From assembly GCF_002930645.1 (NCBI RefSeq), contig NZ_PSNW01000004.1, positions 308,341 through 372,340 of the forward strand: a stretch of DNA of 64,000 nucleotides, read 5' to 3'. Below are positions 16,691 to 24,913 of the stretch, piece by piece; the stretch's first letter is position 1, and the number at the start of each line of letters is the position of its first letter. Origin of the DNA: Solimonas fluminis. GTDB lineage: Bacteria; Pseudomonadota; Gammaproteobacteria; Nevskiales; Nevskiaceae. The notes under the pieces are model-generated. The model worked only from the letters and a program-made list of their open reading frames with translations. It was not told the origin of the DNA and made no database searches. Both the position numbers and the translations under genes were made by a program.

Positions 16691-18898
16691 ATGAACGCCG
16701 CCGCGGCCGACTGGAGTGCCTACGACCGGCCGGAGCTGCGCTCCGCCATCGCCACCGGCCTGCCCGGCGGGCGCGAGGAGGTACTGCTGGTGGCCGAGGG
16801 CATGCACTGCGCCTCCTGCGTCGGCCGCCTGAGGAAGCTGCTGGGACCGCAGGTCCAGGACCTGCGCATCAACCTGGCCAGCCGCACGCTGGAGTTCGTG
16901 CACGACCCCCGGCGCCAGGCGCTGTCCGCGCTGCTGGCCCAGATCGACGCCGCCGGCTTCGAGCCGCAGGTGCTGGCACAGGATGCCGGCCGCACGCGGG
17001 CCCGGCACCGCCGCCGCGCCGAGCTGGTCCGCATCGGCGTGGCGGTGATCGGTGCGATGCAGGTCATGATGCTGGCCTGGCCGACCTACTTCGAGGGCGG
17101 CGCCATCGAGGCGGACATCGCCGCGCTGATGCGCTGGGCGCAGCTGCTGCTGGCCACGCCGGTGGTGTTCTACGCCGGCTGGCCCTTTCTGGCCGGCGGC
17201 TGGCGCGCGCTGCGCGAGCGCGTGCCGACCATGGACCTGCCGGTGGCGCTGTCGCTGCTGATCGCCTGGGCCGCCTCGGCCCTGCGGGTCGTCACGGGAC
17301 AGGGCGAACTCTACTTCGACGCCGCCACGATGTTCGTGATGCTGCTGGGCCTGGCGCGCTACTTCGAAGGCCTCAGCCGCAGCCGCGCCGGCGAGCGCAT
17401 GCGCCTGCTGGCCGGACGCCGCCCGCTGACCGCCGTGCGCGAGCAGGGCGGCACGACGCAGACGGTCCCGCTGGCCACGCTGCAGGCCGGCGACCTGCTG
17501 CGCGTGGCACCCGGCGAGGCCTTGCCGGCCGACGGCGAACTGCTGGACGAGACCGCGCAGCTCGACGAGTCGCTGCTCAGCGGCGAATCGCAGCCGGTAC
17601 TGCATCGCCGCGGCGACACGGTGCTGGCCGGCAGCCTGAACCTGGCGCCGGCGACGCTGCGCCTGCGGGTGCGCGAAGCCGGGTCCGGCACGCGCCTGGC
17701 GCAGATCACCCGCCTGCTGCAGCAGGCGCAGGACGACCGCCCGCGGGTGCAGTTGCTGGCCGACCGCTACGCCGGCCATTTCGTGCTGGCGGTGATGGCG
17801 CTGGCACTGGGTGGAGCCTGGTACTGGTGGCCGCAGGACGCCGACAAGGCCCTGGGAGTGGCGCTGGCCGTGCTGGTGGCCAGTTGCCCCTGCGCCCTGT
17901 CGCTGGCCGTGCCCACGGTGCATGCCGCGGCCAGTTCGCTGCTGGCGCGCCGCGGCGTGCTGATGGCGCGGCCGCGCGCGCTGGCGCGCCTCACCCAGGT
18001 CGATACCGTGCTGTTCGACAAGACCGGCACGCTGACGCGGCCCGATCTTGCCGTGGCCCAGGTGCTGCCGCTGGCGGAGCACGACGCCGGCGCCTGCCGG
18101 CGCCTGGCCGCGGGGCTGGAACGCGGGCTGACCCATCCCATCGCCCGCGCGCTCACCGCCGGCACCAGCGAACTGCCGCCGGCGCAGGACATCCGCCTGC
18201 AGGCGGGCGGCGTCAGCGGCCGCATCGACGGACGGCACTACTGGATCGGCGCTCCGGAGCAGGCGGCGCAAGCGGTTGCCCTGCCGGCCGGCCCGCAGGC
18301 CGCGCAGGCCAGCTGGCTGCTGCTGTGCCAGGACCAGCGTCCCCTGGCGCTGTTCGGCCTGCGCGCGGAACTGCGGCCCGAGGCCCCCCGCCTGATCGCG
18401 CTCCTGCGCGGCCAGGGGCTGGCGATGGAACTGCTGACCGGCGACGCCGAGGCCCCCGCGCGGGCCCTGGCTGCGCGGGCCGGCATCGCCGCGCTGCGCT
18501 CGCGCCAGACGCCCGAGCAGAAGCTCGCGCGCCTGCAGGAACTGCAGTCGCAGGGCCGCGTGGTCATGGCGGTGGGCGACGGCATCAACGATGCGCCCTT
18601 CCTGGCCGCCGCCGACGTCGCCGTGGCGATGCCGCAGGGCGCGGCGCTGGCCCAGGCCCGCGCCGATGTCGTGCTGGTGGGCGATTCGCTGTCGGGCCTG
18701 GCCACCCTGCGCGGCGTGGCGCGGCAGGCGCAGCGCCGCCTGCGCCAGAACCTGGCCTGGGCGCTGGGCTACAACCTGGTGGTGCTGCCGCTGGCGCTCG
18801 GCGGCTGGCTGACGCCCTGGCTCGCGGCGCTGGGCATGTCGCTGTCGTCGCTGCTGGTGGTCGGCAACGCCCTGCGCCTGGATACCGGAGAACGCTGA
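16691..18898 (+). CDS. ccoI: Copper-exporting P-type ATPase for cbb3 oxidase assembly
   Basis: 735 residues. N-terminal heavy-metal domain with GMHCASC, membrane helices, the ion-binding CPC motif (SCPCALSLAVPT), the phosphorylated DKTGTLT and the hinge GDGINDAP. The CcoI/FixI subgroup supplies Cu to the oxidase rather than detoxifying the cell; the position inside the cco operon supports this. Its stop overlaps the ccoS start (TGATG). Confidence 0.95.
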   Translation: MNAAAADWSAYDRPELRSAIATGLPGGREEVLLVAEGMHCASCVGRLRKLLGPQVQDLRINLASRTLEFVHDPRRQALSALLAQIDAAGFEPQVLAQDAGRTRARHRRRAELVRIGVAVIGAMQVMMLAWPTYFEGGAIEADIAALMRWAQLLLATPVVFYAGWPFLAGGWRALRERVPTMDLPVALSLLIAWAASALRVVTGQGELYFDAATMFVMLLGLARYFEGLSRSRAGERMRLLAGRRPLTAVREQGGTTQTVPLATLQAGDLLRVAPGEALPADGELLDETAQLDESLLSGESQPVLHRRGDTVLAGSLNLAPATLRLRVREAGSGTRLAQITRLLQQAQDDRPRVQLLADRYAGHFVLAVMALALGGAWYWWPQDADKALGVALAVLVASCPCALSLAVPTVHAAASSLLARRGVLMARPRALARLTQVDTVLFDKTGTLTRPDLAVAQVLPLAEHDAGACRRLAAGLERGLTHPIARALTAGTSELPPAQDIRLQAGGVSGRIDGRHYWIGAPEQAAQAVALPAGPQAAQASWLLLCQDQRPLALFGLRAELRPEAPRLIALLRGQGLAMELLTGDAEAPARALAARAGIAALRSRQTPEQKLARLQELQSQGRVVMAVGDGINDAPFLAAADVAVAMPQGAALAQARADVVLVGDSLSGLATLRGVARQAQRRLRQNLAWALGYNLVVLPLALGGWLTPWLAALGMSLSSLLVVGNALRLDTGER

Positions 18899-19035
18899 TG
18901 GAAGCACTCTACCTGCTGATTCCCATGGGACTGCTGGTGGTCCTGGCCGCCGCGCTGATCTTCGCCTGGACCATCGGCAGCGGCCAGTACGAGAACCTGG
19001 ACGAGCAGGCGCAGGCCCTGCCCGACGACGATTGA
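18898..19035 (+). CDS. ccoS: cbb3 oxidase maturation protein CcoS
   Basis: 45 residues: one transmembrane helix and the family signature IFAWTIGSGQYENLDEQ, acidic tail DDD. Needed for heme and copper insertion into CcoN in Rhodobacter. Last gene of the operon. Its stop codon lies inside the next FNR box, so the operon end and the next promoter are fused. Confidence 0.93.
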   Translation: MEALYLLIPMGLLVVLAAALIFAWTIGSGQYENLDEQAQALPDDD

Positions 19036-19045
19036 CCCAGATCAA
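19032..19045 (+). promoter_or_regulatory. FNR box overlapping the ccoS stop codon
   Basis: TTGACCCAGATCAA, followed after 22 bases by GACAAT (19068-19073). It would drive the 19080 gene, the TauE/SafE gene and fixLJ. The predicted transcription start falls at about 19080, on the annotated ATG itself. Confidence 0.85.
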
Positions 19046-19079
19046 GGCGGCGCAGTGCGCTGCGCCGGACAATGCAGCC

Positions 19080-19565
19080 ATGAGCTTTTCGTCCGCCCGC
19101 TGTTCCTCCAAGCCCTACTGCTACTGCAGCCTGCAGGACATCTGCATGGCGCTGCACGAACTGTCGGGACGCGCCGCGCTCCTGGCGCCGGGCGATGCTG
19201 CCCGCCAGGAGGCAACGGAGCGGATCCGGCAATGGTGCGACGCCCGCGAGCGCAGCTTCGACCCGGTGGTGTCGAGCCTCGCGGCCGACCCCGAGACGGC
19301 GGCGCTGCTGCGCGACTGGCTGGCGCATGCGCCGGCACCGCTGCCCGCCGGCGAGGACGGTGCCGACCCCTACCAGGCGCTGTGCCGCGATGTCGCGGCG
19401 CTGGAGGAGCATCTCATGCTGCTGTTCGGCACCCTCATGCAGCAGGGCGACAGCGCCTGGGCCCGGCGGCTCTACAAGGACCTGCTCGACCACCGCGCGC
19501 CGGTACCGGCGCTCCATCTCGCCCCGCGGCGTCCTGCGCCCCCGCCATGCCCGCCACCGAACTGA
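19080..19565 (+). CDS. Cysteine-rich N-terminus protein of unknown function
   Basis: 161 residues from ATG 19080, or 139 from ATG 19146. The longer form starts with a Cys cluster (CSSKPYCYCSLQDIC, four Cys in residues 8-22); the rest is predicted largely helical, with a Pro-rich end. I do not recognise it. The FNR-type promoter upstream predicts transcription from about 19080, so the long form would be leaderless; the short form has CAGGAC eight bases upstream. It overlaps the next gene by 19 bases and heads an operon ending in fixLJ, so a redox or metal-related role is possible but unproven. Confidence 0.65.
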   Translation: MSFSSARCSSKPYCYCSLQDICMALHELSGRAALLAPGDAARQEATERIRQWCDARERSFDPVVSSLAADPETAALLRDWLAHAPAPLPAGEDGADPYQALCRDVAALEEHLMLLFGTLMQQGDSAWARRLYKDLLDHRAPVPALHLAPRRPAPPPCPPPN

Positions 19566-20215
19566 CCCTGGCCGCCTTTGCCGCCGCCGGGCTGGGCGCC
19601 AGCCCCCATTGCGCGCTGATGTGCGGCTGCCTGCAGGCCCTGCAGCTGCGGCCGGCCCCGGAGGGCGCCGCGCTGCGGCAGCGCCTGATGCTGCTGCATG
19701 CCGGCCGTGTCGCCGGCTATGCCCTGATGGGTGCGCTGGTGGGCGCCGGCGGGCTGCTGCTGTTCCGCCAGTTGCCGGATGCGGTGGCCGGCCTGCGCCT
19801 GCAGGGCCTGGCGGCGGCGATCCTGCTGCTGATGGGCCTGCGCCAATGGCGCGGCGGCGCCCGCTGTCGCGCCGCAGGCCGCCCGCCGGCACCGGCACCC
19901 ACGGCGGCCCGCGTCTTCCTGCGCGGCATGGCCTGGGCGCTGCTGCCCTGCGGGGCGCTGTACGGCATGCTGTTCCTGGCCATGCTCAGCCGCAGCCCCC
20001 TCTATGCCGCGTTGCTGATGGCGGCCTTCGGCCTCGGCACGCTACCCCTGCTGGGTGCCGGCGGATGGCTGCTGCCGCGCACGGCGCTGCAGCGCGAGGG
20101 CCTGCGGCGCGCCGGTGCCGCGATGCTGATCGTCTTCGGGCTGGCCGGCCTGTTGGCCGCCGGCCTGGCTCCGCTGGCCGCCCCCTCCTTCTGCATGCCG
20201 TTGCCGCGCGGCTAA
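19547..20215 (+). CDS. TauE/SafE-family membrane protein linked to cbb3 oxidase
   Basis: 222 residues, about six transmembrane helices. The N-terminal GASPHCALMCGC corresponds to the G-x-x-H-C-x-x-MCG signature of the subgroup that accompanies cbb3 clusters and is often annotated as sulfite exporter or heavy-metal transport protein. The Cys/His motif suggests metal handling, perhaps copper. Starts within the previous gene and ends ten bases before fixL. Confidence 0.8.
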   Translation: MPATELTLAAFAAAGLGASPHCALMCGCLQALQLRPAPEGAALRQRLMLLHAGRVAGYALMGALVGAGGLLLFRQLPDAVAGLRLQGLAAAILLLMGLRQWRGGARCRAAGRPPAPAPTAARVFLRGMAWALLPCGALYGMLFLAMLSRSPLYAALLMAAFGLGTLPLLGAGGWLLPRTALQREGLRRAGAAMLIVFGLAGLLAAGLAPLAAPSFCMPLPRG

Positions 20216-20224
20216 ACTGGGCGC

Positions 20225-21433
20225 ATGCCCGGCACGCTCACCCCCCCTGCACAGACGGCGGAAGACCGCCTCAGCGCGCTGCTCGACGCGGCGGTCGATG
20301 CCATCGTGCTGATCGATCCGCGCGGCCGCATCGCCCGCTTCAACCGCGCGGCCGAGCGTCTGTTCGGCTACGCCGCGGCCGAGGTGCTGGGGCACAACGT
20401 CTCCCTGCTGATGCCGCAGCCCTACCACGGCGAGCACGATGGCTACCTGGAGCGCTATTCCGCCACCGGCCGGCCGCGTATCATCGGCATCGGCCGCGAG
20501 GTGGTGGCCCAGCGCAAGGACGGCAGCACCTTTCCCATCGACCTGTCGGTGGGCGAATTCCGCCGGCCGCCGTCGGAAAGCGACCCATCGGCCGACCGCG
20601 AAGGCGAACACGGCTTCGTCGGCATCCTGCGCGACATCACCGCGCGCAAGGCCCAGGAGCAGCAGCTGCGCGACGCCGCGGAGGAACTGCGCCAGGCCTT
20701 CGGCGAGGCCGAGGACCTGCGTGCGCGCCTGACCCATGCCGGCCGCCTCGGCACACTGGGCGAGATGGTGAGCGGCATCGCCCACGAGGTGAACCAGCCG
20801 CTGACCGCCATCGCCAACTACGCCAGCGCCTGCAAGCGCCTGCTGCTCTCGGGCCGCGCCCAGCCGGAGGAGATCGCCGAGGTGCTGGACAAGATCAGCA
20901 CCCAGGCCGAGCGCGCCGGGCAGGTGATCCGCGGCCTGCGCAAGCTGGCGCGGCGCGAGGAGCGCGCCTCCGACCGCCTCGACATCAACCAGCTCGCAGG
21001 TGAGGTGGCACGCATGGTGGACTTCGAGTTCCGCAATGCCGGCTGGCAGCTGCGCCAATCGCTGGCGGCGGACCTGCCGCCGGTGAGCGGCGACGGGGTG
21101 CAGGTGCAGCAGGTGGTGCTCAACCTGCTGCGCAATGCCGTGGAAGCCATGTCCGAGGCCGCCGGCCACGGCGACACCGTGGACCTGCGCACGCAGGTCC
21201 GCGATGGCTGGGTGGAAATCACGGTGGACGACTGCGGCCCCGGCATCCCGCCCGCCACCGCGCAGCGGCTGTTCGAACCCTTCTTCACCACCAAGCCGCA
21301 GGGCATGGGCCTGGGACTGTCGATCTGCCAGTCCATCATCTCGGCCCATGGCGGCGAACTGCGGCACGAACCGCGCGAGGGCGGCGGATCCCGTTTCCGC
21401 ATCAGGTTGCCGGCAGGGGAGAGCAGGGAATGA
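20225..21433 (+). CDS. fixL: Oxygen-sensing histidine kinase with heme PAS domain
   Basis: 402 residues. A single PAS domain (about 12-140) keeps the heme-binding features of rhizobial FixL at identical spacing: proximal His71 (in EHDGYLERY), Arg77 and the oxygen-contacting Arg91 (in IIGIGR). A 12-residue insertion (about 115-127) precedes the last PAS strand. A coiled linker leads to the HisKA domain with phospho-His187 (AHEVNQPL) and an HATPase domain with N, G1 (DDCGPGIPP) and G2 (GMGLGLSI) boxes. There is no membrane segment, so it is cytoplasmic. Heme-bound oxygen should inhibit the kinase. The fixJ start overlaps its stop. Confidence 0.93.
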   Translation: MPGTLTPPAQTAEDRLSALLDAAVDAIVLIDPRGRIARFNRAAERLFGYAAAEVLGHNVSLLMPQPYHGEHDGYLERYSATGRPRIIGIGREVVAQRKDGSTFPIDLSVGEFRRPPSESDPSADREGEHGFVGILRDITARKAQEQQLRDAAEELRQAFGEAEDLRARLTHAGRLGTLGEMVSGIAHEVNQPLTAIANYASACKRLLLSGRAQPEEIAEVLDKISTQAERAGQVIRGLRKLARREERASDRLDINQLAGEVARMVDFEFRNAGWQLRQSLAADLPPVSGDGVQVQQVVLNLLRNAVEAMSEAAGHGDTVDLRTQVRDGWVEITVDDCGPGIPPATAQRLFEPFFTTKPQGMGLGLSICQSIISAHGGELRHEPREGGGSRFRIRLPAGESRE

Positions 21434-22038
21434 GCGAAGCGGCTTGCGTCTACATCGTCGACGACGAAGAGGCGGTGCGCGACAGCCTGGCCCTGCTGCT
21501 GCGCTCGGTCGGCATTCCGACGAAGCAGTTCCCCGACGGCGGCAGCTTCCTGGCGGCCTATCACCCGGGCCTGCGTGGCTGCGTGGTGCTCGACGTGCGC
21601 ATGCCGCGCATGGGCGGCCTGGAGCTGCAGCAGGAACTGAACCGCCGCGGCTGCAATCTGCCGCTGATCTTCATGACCGGCCATGGCGACGTGCCGATGG
21701 CGGTGGAGGCGATGCGCGCGGGCGCCATGGACTTCCTGCAGAAGCCTTTCCACGACGAGGACATGATCCGCCGCGTGCAGCGCGCCATGGAGCAGGGCGA
21801 GCGCGACAGCGCGGCGCTGGAGGAGCGCGAGGGCCTGCGCCGGCGCTTCGAAGCCCTGACGCCGCGCGAGCGCGAGGTGGCCGCGCGCATCGTCGCCGGC
21901 GACGCCAACAAAGTCATCGCCATCGACCTGGACCTGAGCGAGCGCACCGTGGAGCTGCACCGCGCCCGTATCATGCAGAAGATGGAAGCACGCGGCCTGG
22001 CCCACCTGGTGCAGATGATGCTCCACCTGCAGGGCTGA
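21430..22038 (+). CDS. fixJ: FixJ-type response regulator
   Basis: 202 residues. Receiver domain with acidic pocket Asp11/Asp12, phospho-acceptor Asp55 and Lys105; LuxR/FixJ HTH near residues 140-200 (LTPREREVAARIVAGDANKVIAI is its start). Partner of the overlapping FixL. In rhizobia FixJ activates fixK and fixN; here the targets are unknown, since the visible promoters carry FNR boxes instead. It is itself in an FNR-box operon, giving a possible two-layer oxygen circuit. Confidence 0.95.
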   Translation: MSEAACVYIVDDEEAVRDSLALLLRSVGIPTKQFPDGGSFLAAYHPGLRGCVVLDVRMPRMGGLELQQELNRRGCNLPLIFMTGHGDVPMAVEAMRAGAMDFLQKPFHDEDMIRRVQRAMEQGERDSAALEEREGLRRRFEALTPREREVAARIVAGDANKVIAIDLDLSERTVELHRARIMQKMEARGLAHLVQMMLHLQG

Positions 22039-22073
22039 GCCCCGCATCCTGCCCCGGCCCCGCCGCGGCGGCA

Positions 22074-22087
22074 TTGACCTGGCTCAA
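22074..22087 (+). promoter_or_regulatory. FNR box of the 22144 gene
   Basis: TTGACCTGGCTCAA, eight of ten consensus positions. Candidate -10 CATGCT at 22111-22116, 23 bases after the box (one more than in the other promoters). Confidence 0.75.
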
Positions 22088-22143
22088 TGCCGCCGGCATG
22101 CGCCTGCCTCCATGCTCGCTCGACCCCTCAGGAGCGAGCGGCC

Positions 22144-22548
22144 ATGACCGAACAGATCGCACACGCCTATACCTACAGCGTCATCCTCGCCACGGCAGCC
22201 TGCGCCGGGCTGCTGGGCTGGCTGCTGTACCGCGATTCCTCCGCCTTCCTGCGCGCACGCCGGCAGCGCCTCCTGCGTGCCCTGGCCAAGACCCGGCTGC
22301 ATGCCGTGCTGGTCCGGCGCCGCATCGATCCCGCGGACTATGCCGCCGGCATCGGCCCGGAGACGCTGCGGCAGCAACTGCAGCGCTGCGGCCGCTGCGA
22401 GCGGACGCTGGATTGCGACCGCAGCATCAACAGCGCGGCAGGCGATCCGCCGATCGCCCGCTGCCCGAACCTGGCGGCGATCCTGATCGCCTGCGACCGG
22501 CGCGGGCTGCGCACCGCGGCCGCGGATGCCCGCGGCAGCCGGCCCTGA
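22144..22548 (+). CDS. Small membrane protein with four-Cys motif (DUF6455-like)
   Basis: 134 residues. One N-terminal transmembrane helix (about 10-28), then a basic stretch and a soluble tail with Cys82-x2-Cys85-x5-Cys91 and Cys107 followed by Pro (ARCPNLAAI). The Cys pattern resembles the DUF6455 family; a metal or Fe-S site is plausible. It stands alone between two FNR boxes, so its expression is probably induced at low oxygen. Function unknown. Confidence 0.7.
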   Translation: MTEQIAHAYTYSVILATAACAGLLGWLLYRDSSAFLRARRQRLLRALAKTRLHAVLVRRRIDPADYAAGIGPETLRQQLQRCGRCERTLDCDRSINSAAGDPPIARCPNLAAILIACDRRGLRTAAADARGSRP

Positions 22549-22552
22549 CGGA

Positions 22553-22566
22553 TTGATCCAGGTCAG
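22553..22566 (+). promoter_or_regulatory. FNR box of the MBL-PRPP synthetase operon
   Basis: TTGATCCAGGTCAG, eight of ten consensus positions; GAGGAT (22589-22594) follows after 22 bases. Confidence 0.8.
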
Positions 22567-22626
22567 CGCGGCTTCCGCCCGTCTCCGCGAGGATGACGCA
22601 TCGGCCCATCGGCCACAGGAGCGAGC

Positions 22627-23994
22627 ATGGAACTGGAATTTCTCGGCGCCACGGGAACGGTGACGGGTTCCAAGTACCTGGTCAGCCGCCGGGGCCGGCT
22701 GCTGCTGGTCGACTGCGGACTGTTCCAGGGCTACAAGCAGCTGCGCCTGCGCAACTGGGCGAAGCTGCCGGTGCGGCCCTCCGAGATCGACGCGGTGGTG
22801 CTCAGCCACGCGCATATCGACCATACCGGCTACCTGCCGCTGCTGGTGCGCGAGGGCTTCCGCGGCCCGGTGTACTGCACGCCGGCCACCCGCGAGCTCT
22901 GCGGCATCCTGCTGCCCGACAGCGGCCGCCTGCAGGAAGAGGATGCCGAACATGCCAACCGGCACCGCTACTCCCGCCACCGGCCGGCGCTGCCGCTCTA
23001 CACCGAGGCCGACGCCGTGCGCGCGCTGGACCAGTTCGAGCCGCGCGCGCCGCAGCAGGACTTCGAGGCCGTGTCCGGCATCCGGGTGCGGCTGGTCCCC
23101 AACGGCCACCTGCTGGGCAGCGTCATGGTGGCGCTGGACGACGGCTCGCGGCGGTTGCTGTTCAGCGGCGACATGGGCCGGCCGGATGACCTGATCATGC
23201 GCCCTCCGCAGCCGCCGCCCGACGCCGACGTGCTGGTGCTGGAATCCACCTACGGCAATCGCCGGCACGAGGACGTCGACCCGCTCCGGCAGCTCGGCGA
23301 CATCGTCCGCGACGTCACCGCCGGGGGCGGCGTGGTGATGATTCCCGCCTTCGCCGTGGGCCGCACGCAGACGCTGCTGTATTGCCTGCACCGCCTCAAG
23401 GAGCAGGGGGTGATTCCGCGGGACCTGCCGGTGTTCCTCAACAGCCCCATGGGCATCGATGCCACCGCGATCTACAACCGCCACCGCGACGAGCACCGGC
23501 TGGCGCCGGAGGAATGCGAGGCGATGTTCGGCGCGGCGCGCATCGTCAACACGGTGGACGAGTCCAGGGCGCTGAACCAGCGGCAGGGGCCCATGGTGAT
23601 CATCGCCGGCAGCGGCATGGCCACCGGCGGACGCATCGTCCATCACCTGAAGGCCTTTGCACCCGACCCGCGCAACGCCATCGTGCTGACCGGGTTCCAG
23701 GCCGGCGGCACGCGCGGCGCGGCGCTGGCCGCGGGCGCGGATTCCATCAAGATCCACGGCGAATACATCGCCGTGCGGGCCCCGGTGAAGACGCTGGGGA
23801 ATCTTTCGGCCCACGCCGACTACGGAGAACTGCTGTCCTGGCTCGGCGGCTTCCGCAGGCCGCCGCGCCGGGTCTATCTCACCCATGGCGAGCCGGAGGC
23901 GGCCGACGCGCTGCGCCGCCGCATCGCCGACCAGCTCGGCTGGCCCTGCGAGGTGGCGGACTACCGCCAGCGCGTGGACCTGGAGGCCCTGTGA
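22627..23994 (+). CDS. MBL-fold beta-CASP metallohydrolase (RNA-processing type)
   Basis: 455 residues. Metallo-beta-lactamase core with HAHIDHTGYLP (zinc ligands), GHLLGS and SGDMGRP, followed by a beta-CASP domain (about 210-330) and the RMMBL tail (SAHADYGELLSWL). The CPSF73/YSH1-like subgroup cleaves RNA in archaea and eukaryotes; bacterial members of this type are poorly understood. A good ribosome site (AGGAG) precedes ATG 22627. Overlaps the following PRPP synthetase-like gene by four bases; the pair is induced as one unit by the FNR-type promoter. Confidence 0.88.
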   Translation: MELEFLGATGTVTGSKYLVSRRGRLLLVDCGLFQGYKQLRLRNWAKLPVRPSEIDAVVLSHAHIDHTGYLPLLVREGFRGPVYCTPATRELCGILLPDSGRLQEEDAEHANRHRYSRHRPALPLYTEADAVRALDQFEPRAPQQDFEAVSGIRVRLVPNGHLLGSVMVALDDGSRRLLFSGDMGRPDDLIMRPPQPPPDADVLVLESTYGNRRHEDVDPLRQLGDIVRDVTAGGGVVMIPAFAVGRTQTLLYCLHRLKEQGVIPRDLPVFLNSPMGIDATAIYNRHRDEHRLAPEECEAMFGAARIVNTVDESRALNQRQGPMVIIAGSGMATGGRIVHHLKAFAPDPRNAIVLTGFQAGGTRGAALAAGADSIKIHGEYIAVRAPVKTLGNLSAHADYGELLSWLGGFRRPPRRVYLTHGEPEAADALRRRIADQLGWPCEVADYRQRVDLEAL

Positions 23995-24905
23995 ATCTCC
24001 CCGTGATCTTCTCCATGCCGGGCAGCGAGAGCCTGGCCGAAACGCTGGCGGAGGCCCTTCCGGCCGATACCGGCACGATGGACCTGCACGTCTTTCCCGA
24101 CCGCGAGACCTACGTGCGCATCGACTCGCCCGTGGCGCAGCGCGACGTGCTGCTGGTGGCGGCACTGGATGCCCCGGACAGCAAGCTGGTGCCGCTGTTC
24201 CTGGTGGCCAGCACGCTCAGCAGCCTGGGCGCGCGCAACATCGTGCTGGTGGCCCCCTACCTGCCCTATCTGCGGCAGGACAGCGTGTTCCGCCCCGGCG
24301 AGGGCCTGTCGTCGAGCTACGTCGCCCACTGGATCTCGGGCTTCGCAGACGGACTGGTGACGGTGGAGCCGCACCTGCACCGGATCGAGGCACTGTCCGA
24401 CGTCTTCTCGATTCCCTGTGAAACCGCGTCAGCCGCCTCGAGCATCACGCACTGGGTGGGTGAGAACGTCGCAAGGCCCATGATCGTCGGCCCCGACATG
24501 GCCAGCCGCCACTGGAGCGACGGCATCGCGCGCGCGCTGGAATGCCCCGGCGTCTTCCTGCACAAGGTCCGCCATGGCGATCGCCGGGTCGAGATCTCGA
24601 TCCCCGACCTGCCGGCCTATACCGACTTCACGCCGGTGCTGGTCGACGACATCATCTCCAGCGGCCAGACCATGGCGATGGCGGTGCGGCGCCTGCGCAG
24701 CGCCGGCTTCCCGCAGCCGGTCTGCATCGGCGTGCATGCGCTGTTCGGCCAGGCGACGGCCGATCTGCTCCACGCGGCCGGGGCCGAGCGCGTCGTCAGC
24801 TGCAACAGCCTGAGACATCCCAGCAACGCCATCGACCTCGGGCGGCCGGTCGTCGCCGCCGCGCGCAGCCTGCTGCGCACGCTGCAGGCACCGCGCCGCG
24901 CCTGA
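23991..24905 (+). CDS. Ribose-phosphate pyrophosphokinase-like protein
   Basis: 304 residues from GTG 23991. Prs-type two-domain phosphoribosyl transferase fold: FPDRETYVRI near the N-terminus, PYLPYLRQD, the catalytic VEPHLHR, and the PRPP-binding loop VLVDDIISSGQTM. It should make PRPP from ribose 5-phosphate and ATP. It is slightly short and divergent from housekeeping Prs (about 315), so it is probably a second, condition-specific enzyme. Coupled to the MBL-fold gene, suggesting nucleotide or RNA turnover in low oxygen. Confidence 0.85.
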   Translation: MNLPVIFSMPGSESLAETLAEALPADTGTMDLHVFPDRETYVRIDSPVAQRDVLLVAALDAPDSKLVPLFLVASTLSSLGARNIVLVAPYLPYLRQDSVFRPGEGLSSSYVAHWISGFADGLVTVEPHLHRIEALSDVFSIPCETASAASSITHWVGENVARPMIVGPDMASRHWSDGIARALECPGVFLHKVRHGDRRVEISIPDLPAYTDFTPVLVDDIISSGQTMAMAVRRLRSAGFPQPVCIGVHALFGQATADLLHAAGAERVVSCNSLRHPSNAIDLGRPVVAAARSLLRTLQAPRRA

Positions 24906-24913
24906 GCGCGGAG

